Assembly: GCF_014930365.1 (NCBI RefSeq)
Contig: NZ_JABXWI010000022.1
Coordinates: 62,001-126,000, forward strand
Direction: 5' to 3'
DNA length: 64,000 nucleotides
Source of the DNA: Streptomyces caniscabiei
GTDB taxonomy: Bacteria > Actinomycetota > Actinomycetes > Streptomycetales > Streptomycetaceae
The position numbers and the translations under genes were made by a program. The notes below the pieces were generated by a model. The model was not told the DNA's origin. It did not search any database and was given only the letters and a program-made list of their open reading frames with translations. Below are positions 44,049 through 52,881 of the stretch, piece by piece. Position 1 is the stretch's first letter; each line of letters begins with the position of its first letter.

Positions 44049-45482
44049 TCAGGGGTTGCGCTTGCGGATGACGACCATCACCGCGCCACCGATCACGACC
44101 AGTCCGATGGCGATGCCGCCGATCACCGGGGTCGCGCCGGAGCTGCCGGTCTCGGCGAGGTCGGTGCCGGTGTCGGTCACCGTGCCGCCCGCGACCGTCG
44201 CCGGGCTCGGCTCGCTCAGCGTCTGGACCGAGTCACCCCCCGCACCGGCCTCGGTCTCGGTGCGGCAGTCGAGCACGCCCCGGAACTGCTTCGCGTAGCC
44301 GCCCGGCCCCTCGATCGTGAAGTCGTACGCCTGGTCCTCCTGCAGCGGGATCGTCACCGTCCGGGTCTCCCCGGCCTCGATGGTGTACGTGATCCCCATC
44401 AGCTCGAAGGTGAAGGGCTTGTCGCCCTCGTTGGCGGCCGTGATGTCCAGGCCGCCCTCGGCGCAGTTCTTCTCGGCGGACAGTGCGGGTATGGCGCCCT
44501 TCTCGGCCCAGTGCGCGGTCGCCGTCGCGGAGACCGTGGACTCGCTGGAGCCCGCGAGGATCTGGGTCTGGCTCCGGGTCTCGGAGGCGAAGGCACGGCC
44601 GACGGGCACGGTGGTCGAGGCCTGCACGGTCAGTTCGGCCGTGCCGTCCGCGGCGTCCTCGGGCAGCTCGAAGTACAGCTCGCTGCCGTCACCCGCCGAG
44701 GTCACGGCCTCACCGTCGGCGTCGACGACCTGGACGCCGTCCGCCGTCACGTCCGAGGGCGGGGTCACGGTCACACCGTCGGCGTTGGTGTGCACCGTGA
44801 CCGGGCCGAGCCGCTCACCGGCCCGTCCGGAGACCGCCGGTGGATCGAGGGTGAGGGAGGCGGCCGGCTCCGCCAGGTTCCGCGCACTCTTCTCCAGGTA
44901 GTCGGCGAGCTTCTCGGCCTCCGGGTCCAGGGCCGTCACGTCGGCCCCGTCGGAGTACCGCCAGATCGCCACCTGCGTGCCGGTCGCCGCGTCCTGCTCG
45001 GTGAGACCCTGGGCTCCGGCCTTGCCGGCGAGCGCCGCGAGGTCGTTCACCTGCGGGTAGGAGTTCTGCAGGATCCAGCGGATCCTGCCCGCGTCCTTGT
45101 TGGCTCCCAGCGAGGTGCCGCTCCAGGGGGTCTCCTGGTACGTGGCGTCCTTCTGCGTCGGGTTCTGGACGTCGACACAGTAGGTCCGCAGGGTGCCGCC
45201 TCCGTCGACGAACATCTCGAACAGCCCTGCGGGCAGCTGCTGTTCCTGGCCCTCGTCGGTACGGAGCACGGCCGTCCCGTACGTCTTGAGGCCGCCCATG
45301 GTGGCGGTCGCACCGCCGGAGCTCTGCGGTGCCTCGTCGGCGACGGCCGGGCTCGCGGTGGCGATCGCACCCGCGACGACGAGACCGGACGCGAGCGAGA
45401 CGGCGGCGGTACGGCCGGCCTTTCGCCTGCGTGCGGCCCACCCGGACCGACCGGAGATCGACACCGAGAACCAAGAAACCAC
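44049..45482 (-). CDS. cell-wall-anchored thioester-domain (TQXA) protein
   Basis: A 477-residue surface protein. The signal peptide ends near residue 49 (ASPAVADE). A thioester domain follows, with Cys102 in TYCVDVQ and Gln170 in TQVAIW, the pair expected to form an internal Cys-Gln thioester that can bond covalently to targets. Beta-sandwich domains occupy about 210-430. The C-terminus has the sortase signal LAETG (about 442-446), a membrane helix and a basic tail RKRNP. LAxTG is the class E sortase motif used in Streptomyces. GTG start with GAAGGGA upstream. Monocistronic. Confidence 0.92.
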   Translation of the reverse strand: MVSWFSVSISGRSGWAARRRKAGRTAAVSLASGLVVAGAIATASPAVADEAPQSSGGATATMGGLKTYGTAVLRTDEGQEQQLPAGLFEMFVDGGGTLRTYCVDVQNPTQKDATYQETPWSGTSLGANKDAGRIRWILQNSYPQVNDLAALAGKAGAQGLTEQDAATGTQVAIWRYSDGADVTALDPEAEKLADYLEKSARNLAEPAASLTLDPPAVSGRAGERLGPVTVHTNADGVTVTPPSDVTADGVQVVDADGEAVTSAGDGSELYFELPEDAADGTAELTVQASTTVPVGRAFASETRSQTQILAGSSESTVSATATAHWAEKGAIPALSAEKNCAEGGLDITAANEGDKPFTFELMGITYTIEAGETRTVTIPLQEDQAYDFTIEGPGGYAKQFRGVLDCRTETEAGAGGDSVQTLSEPSPATVAGGTVTDTGTDLAETGSSGATPVIGGIAIGLVVIGGAVMVVIRKRNP

Positions 45483-45759
45483 AGAATTTCCCTTCGAGCA
45501 GGACCCGTTGATGTGGGGGGTGTGGTCCCACCAGCAGAATCAGAAGCCCCGTGAGCTATGCCCGGCATCCTAGGGATGCGGCGCACCGCTCTTCCCAGTC
45601 GTATCGTCGGACAACCGATCCGAATCGGAATCGTTATCGGGTGCACAGCTCACGAACAGCACTTATCGACAAATCAATGAGGGGCACACACAGGCCTTTC
45701 ACAGAGCGTTCGCCGATGAACCACGACCGGAACCCGCACTGCGAGGTCGGGGTCTGAGG

Positions 45760-46242
45760 TCACGTCACACCGACCGGTTCCGGGCGGAGTTCGGTACCCG
45801 TGTGGTCGAGCCGGCTGCCGGGCGGCGGGGTCTCCCAGGCCGGCTCCGGCTGCGACGGGGACGGGGCGGTGATCGACGCATCGCCCCTGGGCGTCCGACG
45901 GAACGCCGACGTCCCCCGCGACAGATCATGGCCGACGGCGACCGCGTCGACGTCGGCCGAGACCCGACTCTGCCCGTCGCGCTGTTCGGTGCGCACCTTC
46001 AACCGCCCGTGTACCACGACCGGATCGCCGAGCGCGACGGACGACGCCACGTTCGCGGCGAGCGTGCGCCTGGTCCACACCGTGAAGAAGTTGGTGTGCC
46101 CGTCGGTCCACTCGTTCTTCTCCCGGTCCCAGTACCGCGAGGTCACCGCCAGCCGGAAACGGGCCGAGGATCCCGTCGCCAGCTCCTTGCAGACCGGTTG
46201 GGTCGCCACGTTCCCCACCACGCACACCATCGTCTCGTTCAT
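45760..46242 (-). CDS. ssbB: single-stranded DNA-binding protein, SsbB-like
   Basis: A 160-residue OB-fold SSB. The N-terminus MNETMVCVVGNVATQP and the core RFRLAVTSRYWDREKNEWTD fit bacterial SSB. The C-terminal tail ends RPEPVGVT and lacks the acidic DDDIPF tip that recruits replication partners, the hallmark of the paralogue SsbB. In S. coelicolor SsbB is needed for chromosome segregation during sporulation. ATG at 46242 with GGAGGGG. The neighbouring dynamin-like genes, also sporulation-linked in Streptomyces, support this call. Confidence 0.88.
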   Translation of the reverse strand: MNETMVCVVGNVATQPVCKELATGSSARFRLAVTSRYWDREKNEWTDGHTNFFTVWTRRTLAANVASSVALGDPVVVHGRLKVRTEQRDGQSRVSADVDAVAVGHDLSRGTSAFRRTPRGDASITAPSPSQPEPAWETPPPGSRLDHTGTELRPEPVGVT

Positions 46243-46500
46243 CTCGCGAACCCCTCCTTCACGCCGGCGGCGTCGGACGCCGGCGGCATCGGACACGCGC
46301 ACGGGCCCGTCCCGTACGGCTGCTGCGTCCGTCGTGCGGCGGTGCTGTGATCGCCGCGTGTTCAGACTGCCGCCGTCGGGCCGAGCCCGCTGAGCCCTGT
46401 GCGCTACTCGCCGGTTGTGGAAAACCCCGTCACCCGAGGGGGTGAACCGCCCCTGCGGAAGCCGCCGATCACCCCACCGGCAGAGCAGCGCCACCGCGCC

Positions 46501-48711
46501 TCACCGCACGGGCGCCGCCCCCAGCACCCGTCCGTACTGCTCCCGCACCTCCCGGTACCGCAGCAGCTCGGCGGCCACCGGCTCCAGCACCCGCGCCCGT
46601 CCGCACCCGGCGGCGGCCTCCCGCAGCCGCCGTTCCGCCTCATCGCCGTACCGTCGCGCCGGACCGCGTGCCGCCAGCCGGCAGCCCCACTCGACGGCCG
46701 GACCGCCGACGATGCCGATCACCATCAGCAGCACCGGCACCCCGAGATTCGGTGCCATGAAGCCGATGATCTGCCCCAACAGCCACAGCCCACCCACGAC
46801 TTGCACCAGCGTCATGGAAGCCTGCGCGAGCACCGCCGCCGGCCACCAGCCCGGCCGCGGCGGTCGCCCCGTCGGAGCCCCGGCCCGCACCGCCAGCTCG
46901 TCCAGCGCCTCGGGCAGCCCCTGCGCCCCCCGTACGGCCGCCTCGCGCACCGCCTGGGCCCAGGGCTGGGGCAGCCCTCTCGCCGCGCGCTCCGACAACG
47001 TACGCACGGCCTGCTCGACGCGCTGCCGTGCCGTGGCCTCCTCGTCCACGGGCGCAGACAGGGCGAGCCGCCCCGTCGGGGGCTCGCTCCGGCCCTGGTA
47101 CCAGCGCCACAGCCGCAGCCAGGGCGTCCCGCACGCCCGGTTGGCGTTGCGCAGCCAGGCTCGCTCGGCGGCCTCGCCCGCAGCGGTGGCACCGACGGCG
47201 TCCGCGAGGCGCGCGGCGAACTCGTCGCGCGCCCGCTCACTGAGCCCCGCGCGCCGCTGATTGGCGTACAACGGCCACAGCCGCGCGGCCGCCGCGTCCA
47301 GATCGGCGCGGACCCGACGGGCGGGCGCGCCCCGCTCGGCCACGAACTGTTCCAGCGCGTCCCGCAGTTCGCCCACGCCGTCCCCCGTCAGCGCGGACAG
47401 CGCGAGCACGGCCGCACCGGGTTCACCGTGCTCCCCGAGCGCGACGCCGTCCTCGTCGAGCAGGCGCCGCAGATCGTCGAGCACCTGGTGGGCGGCCTCT
47501 CCGGGGAGCCGGTCCACCTGGTTGAGGACGACGAACATGACCTCCGCGTGACCGGCGAGGGGCCGCAGATAGCGCTCGTGCAGGATCGCGTCGGCGTACT
47601 TCTCCGGGTCCACGACCCAGATGACCGCGTCCACCAGCGCCAGGATCCGGTCGACCTGTTCCCGGTGCTGCACCGCCGCCGAGTCGTGGTCGGGCAGATC
47701 CACCAGGACGAGGCCGCGCAACTGCGCCTCCGCCTCCGCGCTCTGCAACGGCCGCCTCCGCAGCCGTCCCGGAATGCCCAGGCGGTCGATGAGGCTCGCC
47801 GCGCCGTCGCTCCAACTGCACGCGATGGGCGCGGCCGTGGTGGGCCGGCGTACGCCCGTCTCCGAGATCGCCACACCCGCGAGCGCGTTGAACAGCGTCG
47901 ACTTGCCGCTGCCGGTGGCGCCCGCGATGGCCACGACCGTGTGCTGCCCGGAGAGCCTGCGCCGCGCCGCGGCCTCGTCCAGCACCCGCCCGGCCTCCGC
48001 GAGAGTGGTGCTGTCCAGCCGGGTACGGGACAGTCCCACCAGTTCCCGCAGCGCGTCGAGCCGCGACCGCAGTTGCCCGTCGTAGGCGAGCGGGACGACC
48101 GTCTGCGCGGCCGGGGCCCTGGTCTCCACCGCCGGCACGCGCTCGGCGGGCCCGGCCTCGGCGGCACGCCGGGCGATGAGCCCGTCGTCCCAGGGCTCAC
48201 CGGACTCCGTCCCCGCGGCACCCGGTTCGGTGCGCGCGGACATGCCCGGCCCGTGTTCCGTACGGGCGGACATGCCCGGCCCCGGTTCCGTACGCGCGGC
48301 CACGTCCGCCTGCGTACGCGCGAACGCGTCCCCGGCGGCCATTCGGGACTCACGGCTGGACACGCCGCCGCCGGAACGGCCGTCCACGCGCGCGTGGCCG
48401 TCGTTCTCGCCGCTCCGCGGGCGCGCCTCACGGCTCGACGAGGCCGGCGGACCCGCGACGGTCCTGCCCCGCCCTCCGGCCGCACTCACTCCCTCGGCCC
48501 TCTCCGCCCGTCCCCCTGCCCTCTCCGCCCGCTGCTCGGCCCCGGTGACGAGGCCGTCGGCCCGGCCCCCGCCCTTCTCATCGACCATCTCGCCGACCTT
48601 CTTGCCGAACTCCCTGCCGGACCCCTGACGGGCCGGCCTGTCGTCGCCCTTCTCGGGGACGTCGTCCCCGGTCTGATCCGTGTGGTCAGTGACGGCGGTC
48701 ACGGCGGTCAC
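46501..48711 (-). CDS. dynB: dynamin-like membrane GTPase (DynB-like)
   Basis: A 736-residue GTPase. The N-terminal 200 residues are low-complexity, with near-repeats such as ARTEPGPGMS. The GTPase domain has the P-loop AGATGSGKSTLFN, switch/G3 VDLPDHDS and G4 LNQVDRL. A helical part follows, and two membrane helices near residues 630-690 (QIIGFMAPNLGVPVLLMVIGIVGG). The GTG start overlaps the stop of the upstream GTPase gene. In Streptomyces a pair of adjacent dynamins (DynA, DynB) stabilises sporulation septa; gene pairing and topology fit, but the symbol is from context and memory. Confidence 0.78.
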   Translation of the reverse strand: MTAVTAVTDHTDQTGDDVPEKGDDRPARQGSGREFGKKVGEMVDEKGGGRADGLVTGAEQRAERAGGRAERAEGVSAAGGRGRTVAGPPASSSREARPRSGENDGHARVDGRSGGGVSSRESRMAAGDAFARTQADVAARTEPGPGMSARTEHGPGMSARTEPGAAGTESGEPWDDGLIARRAAEAGPAERVPAVETRAPAAQTVVPLAYDGQLRSRLDALRELVGLSRTRLDSTTLAEAGRVLDEAAARRRLSGQHTVVAIAGATGSGKSTLFNALAGVAISETGVRRPTTAAPIACSWSDGAASLIDRLGIPGRLRRRPLQSAEAEAQLRGLVLVDLPDHDSAAVQHREQVDRILALVDAVIWVVDPEKYADAILHERYLRPLAGHAEVMFVVLNQVDRLPGEAAHQVLDDLRRLLDEDGVALGEHGEPGAAVLALSALTGDGVGELRDALEQFVAERGAPARRVRADLDAAAARLWPLYANQRRAGLSERARDEFAARLADAVGATAAGEAAERAWLRNANRACGTPWLRLWRWYQGRSEPPTGRLALSAPVDEEATARQRVEQAVRTLSERAARGLPQPWAQAVREAAVRGAQGLPEALDELAVRAGAPTGRPPRPGWWPAAVLAQASMTLVQVVGGLWLLGQIIGFMAPNLGVPVLLMVIGIVGGPAVEWGCRLAARGPARRYGDEAERRLREAAAGCGRARVLEPVAAELLRYREVREQYGRVLGAAPVR

Positions 48712-50348
48712 CTCTCCTTCTGCAGTACGGACAGGGCGGCGATGAGTCGGGCCTGTGGTTCGGGCTGGACGTCGAGGGCGTCGAGCGGGGCGAGCCGGCG
48801 GTCGCGCTCGGCGTCGAGAGCCCGTTCGAGATAGTCGGTGAGCAGCCGTCCGCCGCGGTCGCGCAGCCGTAGCGCGCCGTGCGCGCCGATCCGTTGCGCG
48901 AGCCCCTCCCCGGCGGACCGGGCCCGGCGGCCGCCGAGCAGGGCCGTGGCGCCCAGGGCGGCCACCACCTCCGTGTCCGGAGCGGTGCTCCGGTCGAGGT
49001 CGCGCACCTCCTCCTCGGCGTACTCCTCCAGGACACGCCGCCACCGCCGTACGGTCATCCCGATCCGGTGCTCGACGCTCTCCCCGCTCGTGTCACGCTC
49101 CGTCAGCCCGGCTGCCACGGCGGCCGGTTCGCGGCTCCAGGCCTCGCCGACGCGCTCGTCGGCGGCGGTGATCGCGCACACCAGCAGACTGCCGAGGCTC
49201 TCGACGAGGGCGTCGAGCAGTTCACCTGCGGTGCAGTCGAGGGGGTAACTGCGCCACCGCTTCAGGGCGTCACCCGCGAGCACGGCCCCCGCCTGCAGAC
49301 GCCCCTTCACGCGCGCGTGCTCGCTGTCGTACGCCGAGTCGACGGCGGCGGTGAGCCGGAGGGCGGCGGAGTACTGCCGGGCCGCCGCGCTCGCCAGCTC
49401 GGGCATCCGGGACCGCAGCGAGTCGAGGACGCCGTGCGCGGTACGGGCCATGGCCTGGTGCCGGGCTCCGGGATCGGTCGCCTGCTGGATGAGCCAGGTG
49501 CGCAGCGGCGCGACGGCGGTGCCCGGCAGCAGCCCGCCGCCCCAGGCGGACTCGGGGAGTTCGGGGACGGTGAACCGGGGCACGTCGCCGAGTCCGGCCT
49601 TGGTCAGCAGCGCCCCGTACTGCCGGGAGACCTCGGAGACCACCTGGTGGGGCACCCGGTCGAGCACGGTGACCAGGGTCGCCCGGTGTTCCTTCGCGGA
49701 CCGCAGCAGATGCCACGGCACGGCGTCGGCGTAGCGGGACGCCGTGGTGACCATCACCCAGATGTCCGCGGCGCAGATGAGTTCGGCGGCGAGTACGCGG
49801 TTGGCGGCGTCCAGAGAGTCGATGTCGGGCGCGTCGAGGAGGGCGAGACCGGGTGGGAGGCTGTCGGCGGTCTCGATGCGCAGGAAGCGCTCGCCGTTCC
49901 TGCCGCCGCCGTCGCCGTCGCCGTCCGGCGGGAACGCGTCGTCGCCCGGGTCCTGTCCGGGCTCCCGCGGTGGCGTCCACGCGCGCGTGAGGTTGGGCAG
50001 GATCCGCATGCCGCTGAACCAGTGGTGGTCCTCGGGATGGCAGATCAGGACGGGCGTGCGGGTCGTCGGCCGCAGCACGCCGGCCTCGCTGACCTTCCGT
50101 CCGACCAGGGAGTTGACGAGAGTGGACTTGCCGGCTCCGGTGGATCCGCCGACCACCGCGAGCAGCGGTGCTTCGGGTTGTCGCAACCGGGGCACCAAGT
50201 AGTCGTCGAGTTGCGCGAGCAGTTCGTCGCGGTTGGCACGCGCGCGCGGGGCCCCTGCCAGGGGCAGCGGGAAGCGCGCGGCGGCGACACGGTCGCGCAG
50301 GGCGGAGAGCGCGTCGAGCAGCTGAGGCCGTACGTCCAAGGTCACCAC
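48708..50348 (-). CDS. dynA: dynamin-like GTPase (DynA-like)
   Basis: A 546-residue GTPase with P-loop GGSTGAGKSTLVN, G3 LLDAPDID and G4-like TVLDRV. The rest is helical, and no clear membrane helix is present. It overlaps the next GTPase gene by four bases (GTGA), so both are made together, as expected for a heteromeric dynamin pair. The start is taken at the GTG 50348, giving MVTLDVRPQLLDAL. A longer ATG start (50387) is possible, and no good ribosome site exists for either. Confidence 0.78.
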   Translation of the reverse strand: MVTLDVRPQLLDALSALRDRVAAARFPLPLAGAPRARANRDELLAQLDDYLVPRLRQPEAPLLAVVGGSTGAGKSTLVNSLVGRKVSEAGVLRPTTRTPVLICHPEDHHWFSGMRILPNLTRAWTPPREPGQDPGDDAFPPDGDGDGGGRNGERFLRIETADSLPPGLALLDAPDIDSLDAANRVLAAELICAADIWVMVTTASRYADAVPWHLLRSAKEHRATLVTVLDRVPHQVVSEVSRQYGALLTKAGLGDVPRFTVPELPESAWGGGLLPGTAVAPLRTWLIQQATDPGARHQAMARTAHGVLDSLRSRMPELASAAARQYSAALRLTAAVDSAYDSEHARVKGRLQAGAVLAGDALKRWRSYPLDCTAGELLDALVESLGSLLVCAITAADERVGEAWSREPAAVAAGLTERDTSGESVEHRIGMTVRRWRRVLEEYAEEEVRDLDRSTAPDTEVVAALGATALLGGRRARSAGEGLAQRIGAHGALRLRDRGGRLLTDYLERALDAERDRRLAPLDALDVQPEPQARLIAALSVLQKER

Positions 50349-50658
50349 ATGCGAAGAATGCCCAATTTTGTGGACTTTCTGAAGCATATAAGCACGTCTG
50401 CGCGCCGACAGGACACACGGGACGGAGGGGACGAGAGGGGCGCAGGCATAACGAGTGCACAACACCCGGGGTCCGAGGCGGCAAAAGAGGTGCACGATTC
50501 GTACCTGCCTGCGATTATCAGGACCGCTTCACCGAACCTCCACATTGAGCCACGGAGGCGAAGCAACAGGGACAAGGACCCGGGAGCTCTATCCTTGTCC
50601 CCGGCAACGTCACGGATCAGCCCACACCCGGGCACCAAGACAGAGGCCACCACACCCG
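50349..50658. other. intergenic region dynA-tRNA
   Basis: A 310-base gap. The part next to dynA (50350-50400) is AT-rich for this genome and probably holds the dynA promoter. A perfect 10-base inverted repeat (GGGACAAGGA at 50569-50578, complement at 50592-50601) lies 60-90 bases before the tRNA. No protein gene is supported. Confidence 0.55.
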
Positions 50659-50731
50659 GCCCCCGTAGCTCAGTGGATAGAGCAGGCGCCTTCTAAGCGC
50701 TTGGCCGCAGGTTCGAGTCCTGCCGGGGGCG
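50659..50731 (+). tRNA. tRNA-Arg (anticodon TCT)
   Basis: A 73-base cloverleaf. The acceptor GCCCCCG pairs with CGGGGGC plus discriminator G. The D arm is GCTC..GAGC, the anticodon stem GGCGC/GCGCT has loop CTTCTAA (anticodon TCT, reads AGA), and the T arm is GCAGG TTCGAGT CCTGC. CCA is not encoded. Confidence 0.97.
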
Positions 50732-50741
50732 CCCACACCCC

Positions 50742-50760
50742 GCCCTCCCTCCGGGAGGGC
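50742..50760 (+). terminator. tRNA terminator hairpin
   Basis: GCCCTCCC, loop TCC, GGGAGGGC, followed by ATTTCG, 10 bases after the tRNA. Confidence 0.8.
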
Positions 50761-51003
50761 ATTTCGCTGTCCGGGACCGCTTCACCACGCTCCGGAGTCA
50801 CACCAGCCGATCAGCCGATGACCCGGCGTGCCGCGATCCGGAATGCGCACCAAGCCAGATGCCCTACGCATTCAAGCCGTGATCACACTTGATGGTGAAC
50901 CCATCAAGATCACGCAACCGGCAGCATCGAGGCACGGTTGTCCCCGGCGCCATATGTCATCGACTGGGGAGTCCGGTGGCCTAGCTGCCGCTCCGTCAGG
51001 TTG

Positions 51004-51354
51004 TCAGGGGCGGTGGGTGAGGGTGGTCTGCGGGACCCGGTAGAAGCCGTGCCGGCGGCGGAGGTGGCCCAGGTCCACCAGGTAGCGGCGGAGGGTCACA
51101 TGGTCCACCGGGGCGTCCTCGCACCACGCGCGCAGCTTCTCGTTCACGGTGCGTTCGGGGTACTCGATGCCCGGTTCGAAGGTCCGTTCCGCCACGTACC
51201 GCAGGACGACCAGCTTCCGCTGCCACCGGGCCGGCAGCCGGACGAGGCGCCCGTCGCGCACGAAGGTCCGCAGGACGGGGTCGGTTCGGTCCGTCGTCTC
51301 GGTCGCCGCAGCCGTCCCGGCGCTCGAGTCCTCCGCTGACGCCTGCTTCTCCAC
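51004..51354 (-). CDS. DUF2087 domain protein
   Basis: A 116-residue protein. The C-terminal 85 residues (LRTFVRDGRLVRLPARWQRKLVVLRYVAERFEP-like, then LRAWCEDAPVDHVTLRRYLVD) match the DUF2087 helical family, often found as stand-alone proteins or fused to regulators. Function unknown; nucleic-acid binding is suspected for the family. The GTG at 51354 is eight bases after GAGGAG; an earlier GTG at 51363 sits too close to it. Confidence 0.83.
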   Translation of the reverse strand: MEKQASAEDSSAGTAAATETTDRTDPVLRTFVRDGRLVRLPARWQRKLVVLRYVAERTFEPGIEYPERTVNEKLRAWCEDAPVDHVTLRRYLVDLGHLRRRHGFYRVPQTTLTHRP

Positions 51355-51597
51355 GCCGTTCACTCCTCTGTCCGCTCGTCGGCCGCCGCCCCCGTCGCGT
51401 CGGACGCTAACCGCCCGGCTCTCCTCGACGCACCCCATTTCCCTTCGGCCCCCGGCGTCCGAAGGCGCCGCTCCCACACTCTCGTTCGGTGAGGGTGATC
51501 CCCCGACGAACGCCGTGACCCCCGGTGCGCGGGCGCGTTGAAGGGGCGTGCGGCCACGAAGAAGCGGCCGTGCTCACCGATCAAGAAGGAGAACGTG

Positions 51598-51897
51598 ATG
51601 TCTCGCATCGCGAAGGCAGCCGTCGTCACGCTCGGCACCTCCGCCGTCGTGCTCAGCGGCGCCGGCCTCGCCTCGGCGGACGCGGGCGCCGAGGCCAAGG
51701 CCGTCGGCTCCCCGGGTGTCCTGTCCGGCAACGTCGTCCAGGTCCCCGTCAACGTGCCGATCAACCTGTGCGGGAACACGATCGACGTCATCGGCCTGCT
51801 CAACCCCGCCTTCGGCAACGTCTGCGTCAACAAGAGCGACGACCACCACAAGGGCAACCCGGGCAGCCCCGGCAAGTCCGCCGGCTACGGCCACTGA
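51598..51897 (+). CDS. chpG: short chaplin, ChpG-like
   Basis: A 99-residue secreted chaplin. The signal peptide ends around residue 28 (GLASADAG). One chaplin domain follows (about 36-78) with GVLSGNVVQVPVNVPINLCG and GLLNPAFGNVC. The cysteines at 58 and 76 form the conserved disulfide. Chaplins assemble into amyloid-like films that lower surface tension and let aerial hyphae grow. A polar His/Gly tail (SDDHHKGNPGSPGKSAGYGH) extends beyond the domain. ATG with AAGGAG seven bases upstream. The assignment to chpG follows from its place next to melC. Confidence 0.92.
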   Translation: MSRIAKAAVVTLGTSAVVLSGAGLASADAGAEAKAVGSPGVLSGNVVQVPVNVPINLCGNTIDVIGLLNPAFGNVCVNKSDDHHKGNPGSPGKSAGYGH

Positions 51898-51929
51898 CGG
51901 GGCCCACACCCCTGGCGACAAGGCAGTAC

Positions 51930-51968
51930 CAGGAAGCCCCCGGCGGGATCACCGCCGGGGGCTTCCTG
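51930..51968. terminator. bidirectional terminator chpG/melC2
   Basis: Perfect 17-base arms (CAGGAAGCCCCCGGCGG) with loop GATCA between two convergent genes. Confidence 0.92.
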
Positions 51969-52014
51969 CTTCCCGCCGCCCCGGAGCCGTCGGCAGAACA
52001 CTGCAAGTAGAGAC

Positions 52015-52881
52015 TTACGCGTACCGGTACACGCTTCCGATCTCCTCCATCTGCCCCGGCGTCACGTTCCACGGCGGCATCCGCTCGTCGCGTGCGAGGA
52101 TCCGTCCCCTCTGGGAATCGCCCCGGGCCGGCGGCTTGGCCGGGAGGTAGCGCGCCCCTTTGTGGCGCCGCTGCCAGCGCGTCCACTGGAGGTCGATGAA
52201 GGCGTGGTGCAGCCAGAAGACGGGGTCGTTGACGGAGGCGCCGCCGACCATGTGCCCGCCCACCCACCGGTGCACCCGGTTGTGGTTGAGCCATGAGCCG
52301 TTGCCGGTCCCCTGCCCCCACCCTTCGAGGCGGTTGCGGAACCCTCCGCGGGTGACCGAGTTCCAGGGGGCCTTGTCGTAGACCGGCTCGGCGAGGGCCG
52401 CCTCCAGGTCACGGGCGGTGGGCAGCCCTACGGGGTTGCGGGGATAGCCCAAGTCCCGGGTGAGGTACTCGATGTCCGTGAGCCCCTCCGTGATGGTCCA
52501 CCTGCCCGTCCCGTACGCGAAGGGACCGGTCATCACCCGCTTGTCGGAGCGCCGGCCGTTGCCGCCGAGCAGATCGGCCGTCCAGGGCACCGAGGCGGTC
52601 GTCCGGTCGCGCGTCCAGTCCCAGTAGGGCACGGACACCGTGTCGTCGATCCGGCGCAGCGCCTTCTCCAGCTCCAGCACGAACCGGCGGTGCCAGGGCA
52701 GGAAGGAGGGCGCCATGTGGGCCGTACGCAGACCGCCGTCGCCGTCGGAGACGTAGTGGTCGATGTGCATCCGCACGAACTCGTCGTACTCACCGCGCTG
52801 TTTGAGCTGCAGCAGCGCTCCGACGAACCGCCGCCGCTCGCTGCGGGTGAGCGTACTGACGTCCTTACGCGTGTAGGCCAT
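52015..52881 (-). CDS. melC2: tyrosinase
   Basis: A 288-residue type-3 copper enzyme that oxidises tyrosine and dopa to quinones, giving melanin. CuA ligands His39, His55 and His64 lie in RMHIDHY, LRTAHMA and LPWHRRF. CuB ligands lie in LNHNRVHRWVGG and FWLHHAFID. It has no signal peptide; export depends on the MelC1 partner. The ATG overlaps the end of melC1 by 17 bases. The length is slightly above the classic 273 residues. Confidence 0.96.
   Translation of the reverse strand: MAYTRKDVSTLTRSERRRFVGALLQLKQRGEYDEFVRMHIDHYVSDGDGGLRTAHMAPSFLPWHRRFVLELEKALRRIDDTVSVPYWDWTRDRTTASVPWTADLLGGNGRRSDKRVMTGPFAYGTGRWTITEGLTDIEYLTRDLGYPRNPVGLPTARDLEAALAEPVYDKAPWNSVTRGGFRNRLEGWGQGTGNGSWLNHNRVHRWVGGHMVGGASVNDPVFWLHHAFIDLQWTRWQRRHKGARYLPAKPPARGDSQRGRILARDERMPPWNVTPGQMEEIGSVYRYA

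Noticed and set aside
45551..45757. Short plus-strand frame between the thioester protein and ssbB
   Set aside because: No ribosome site, polar low-quality translation, and it lies in the AT-richer promoter region of the thioester-protein gene.
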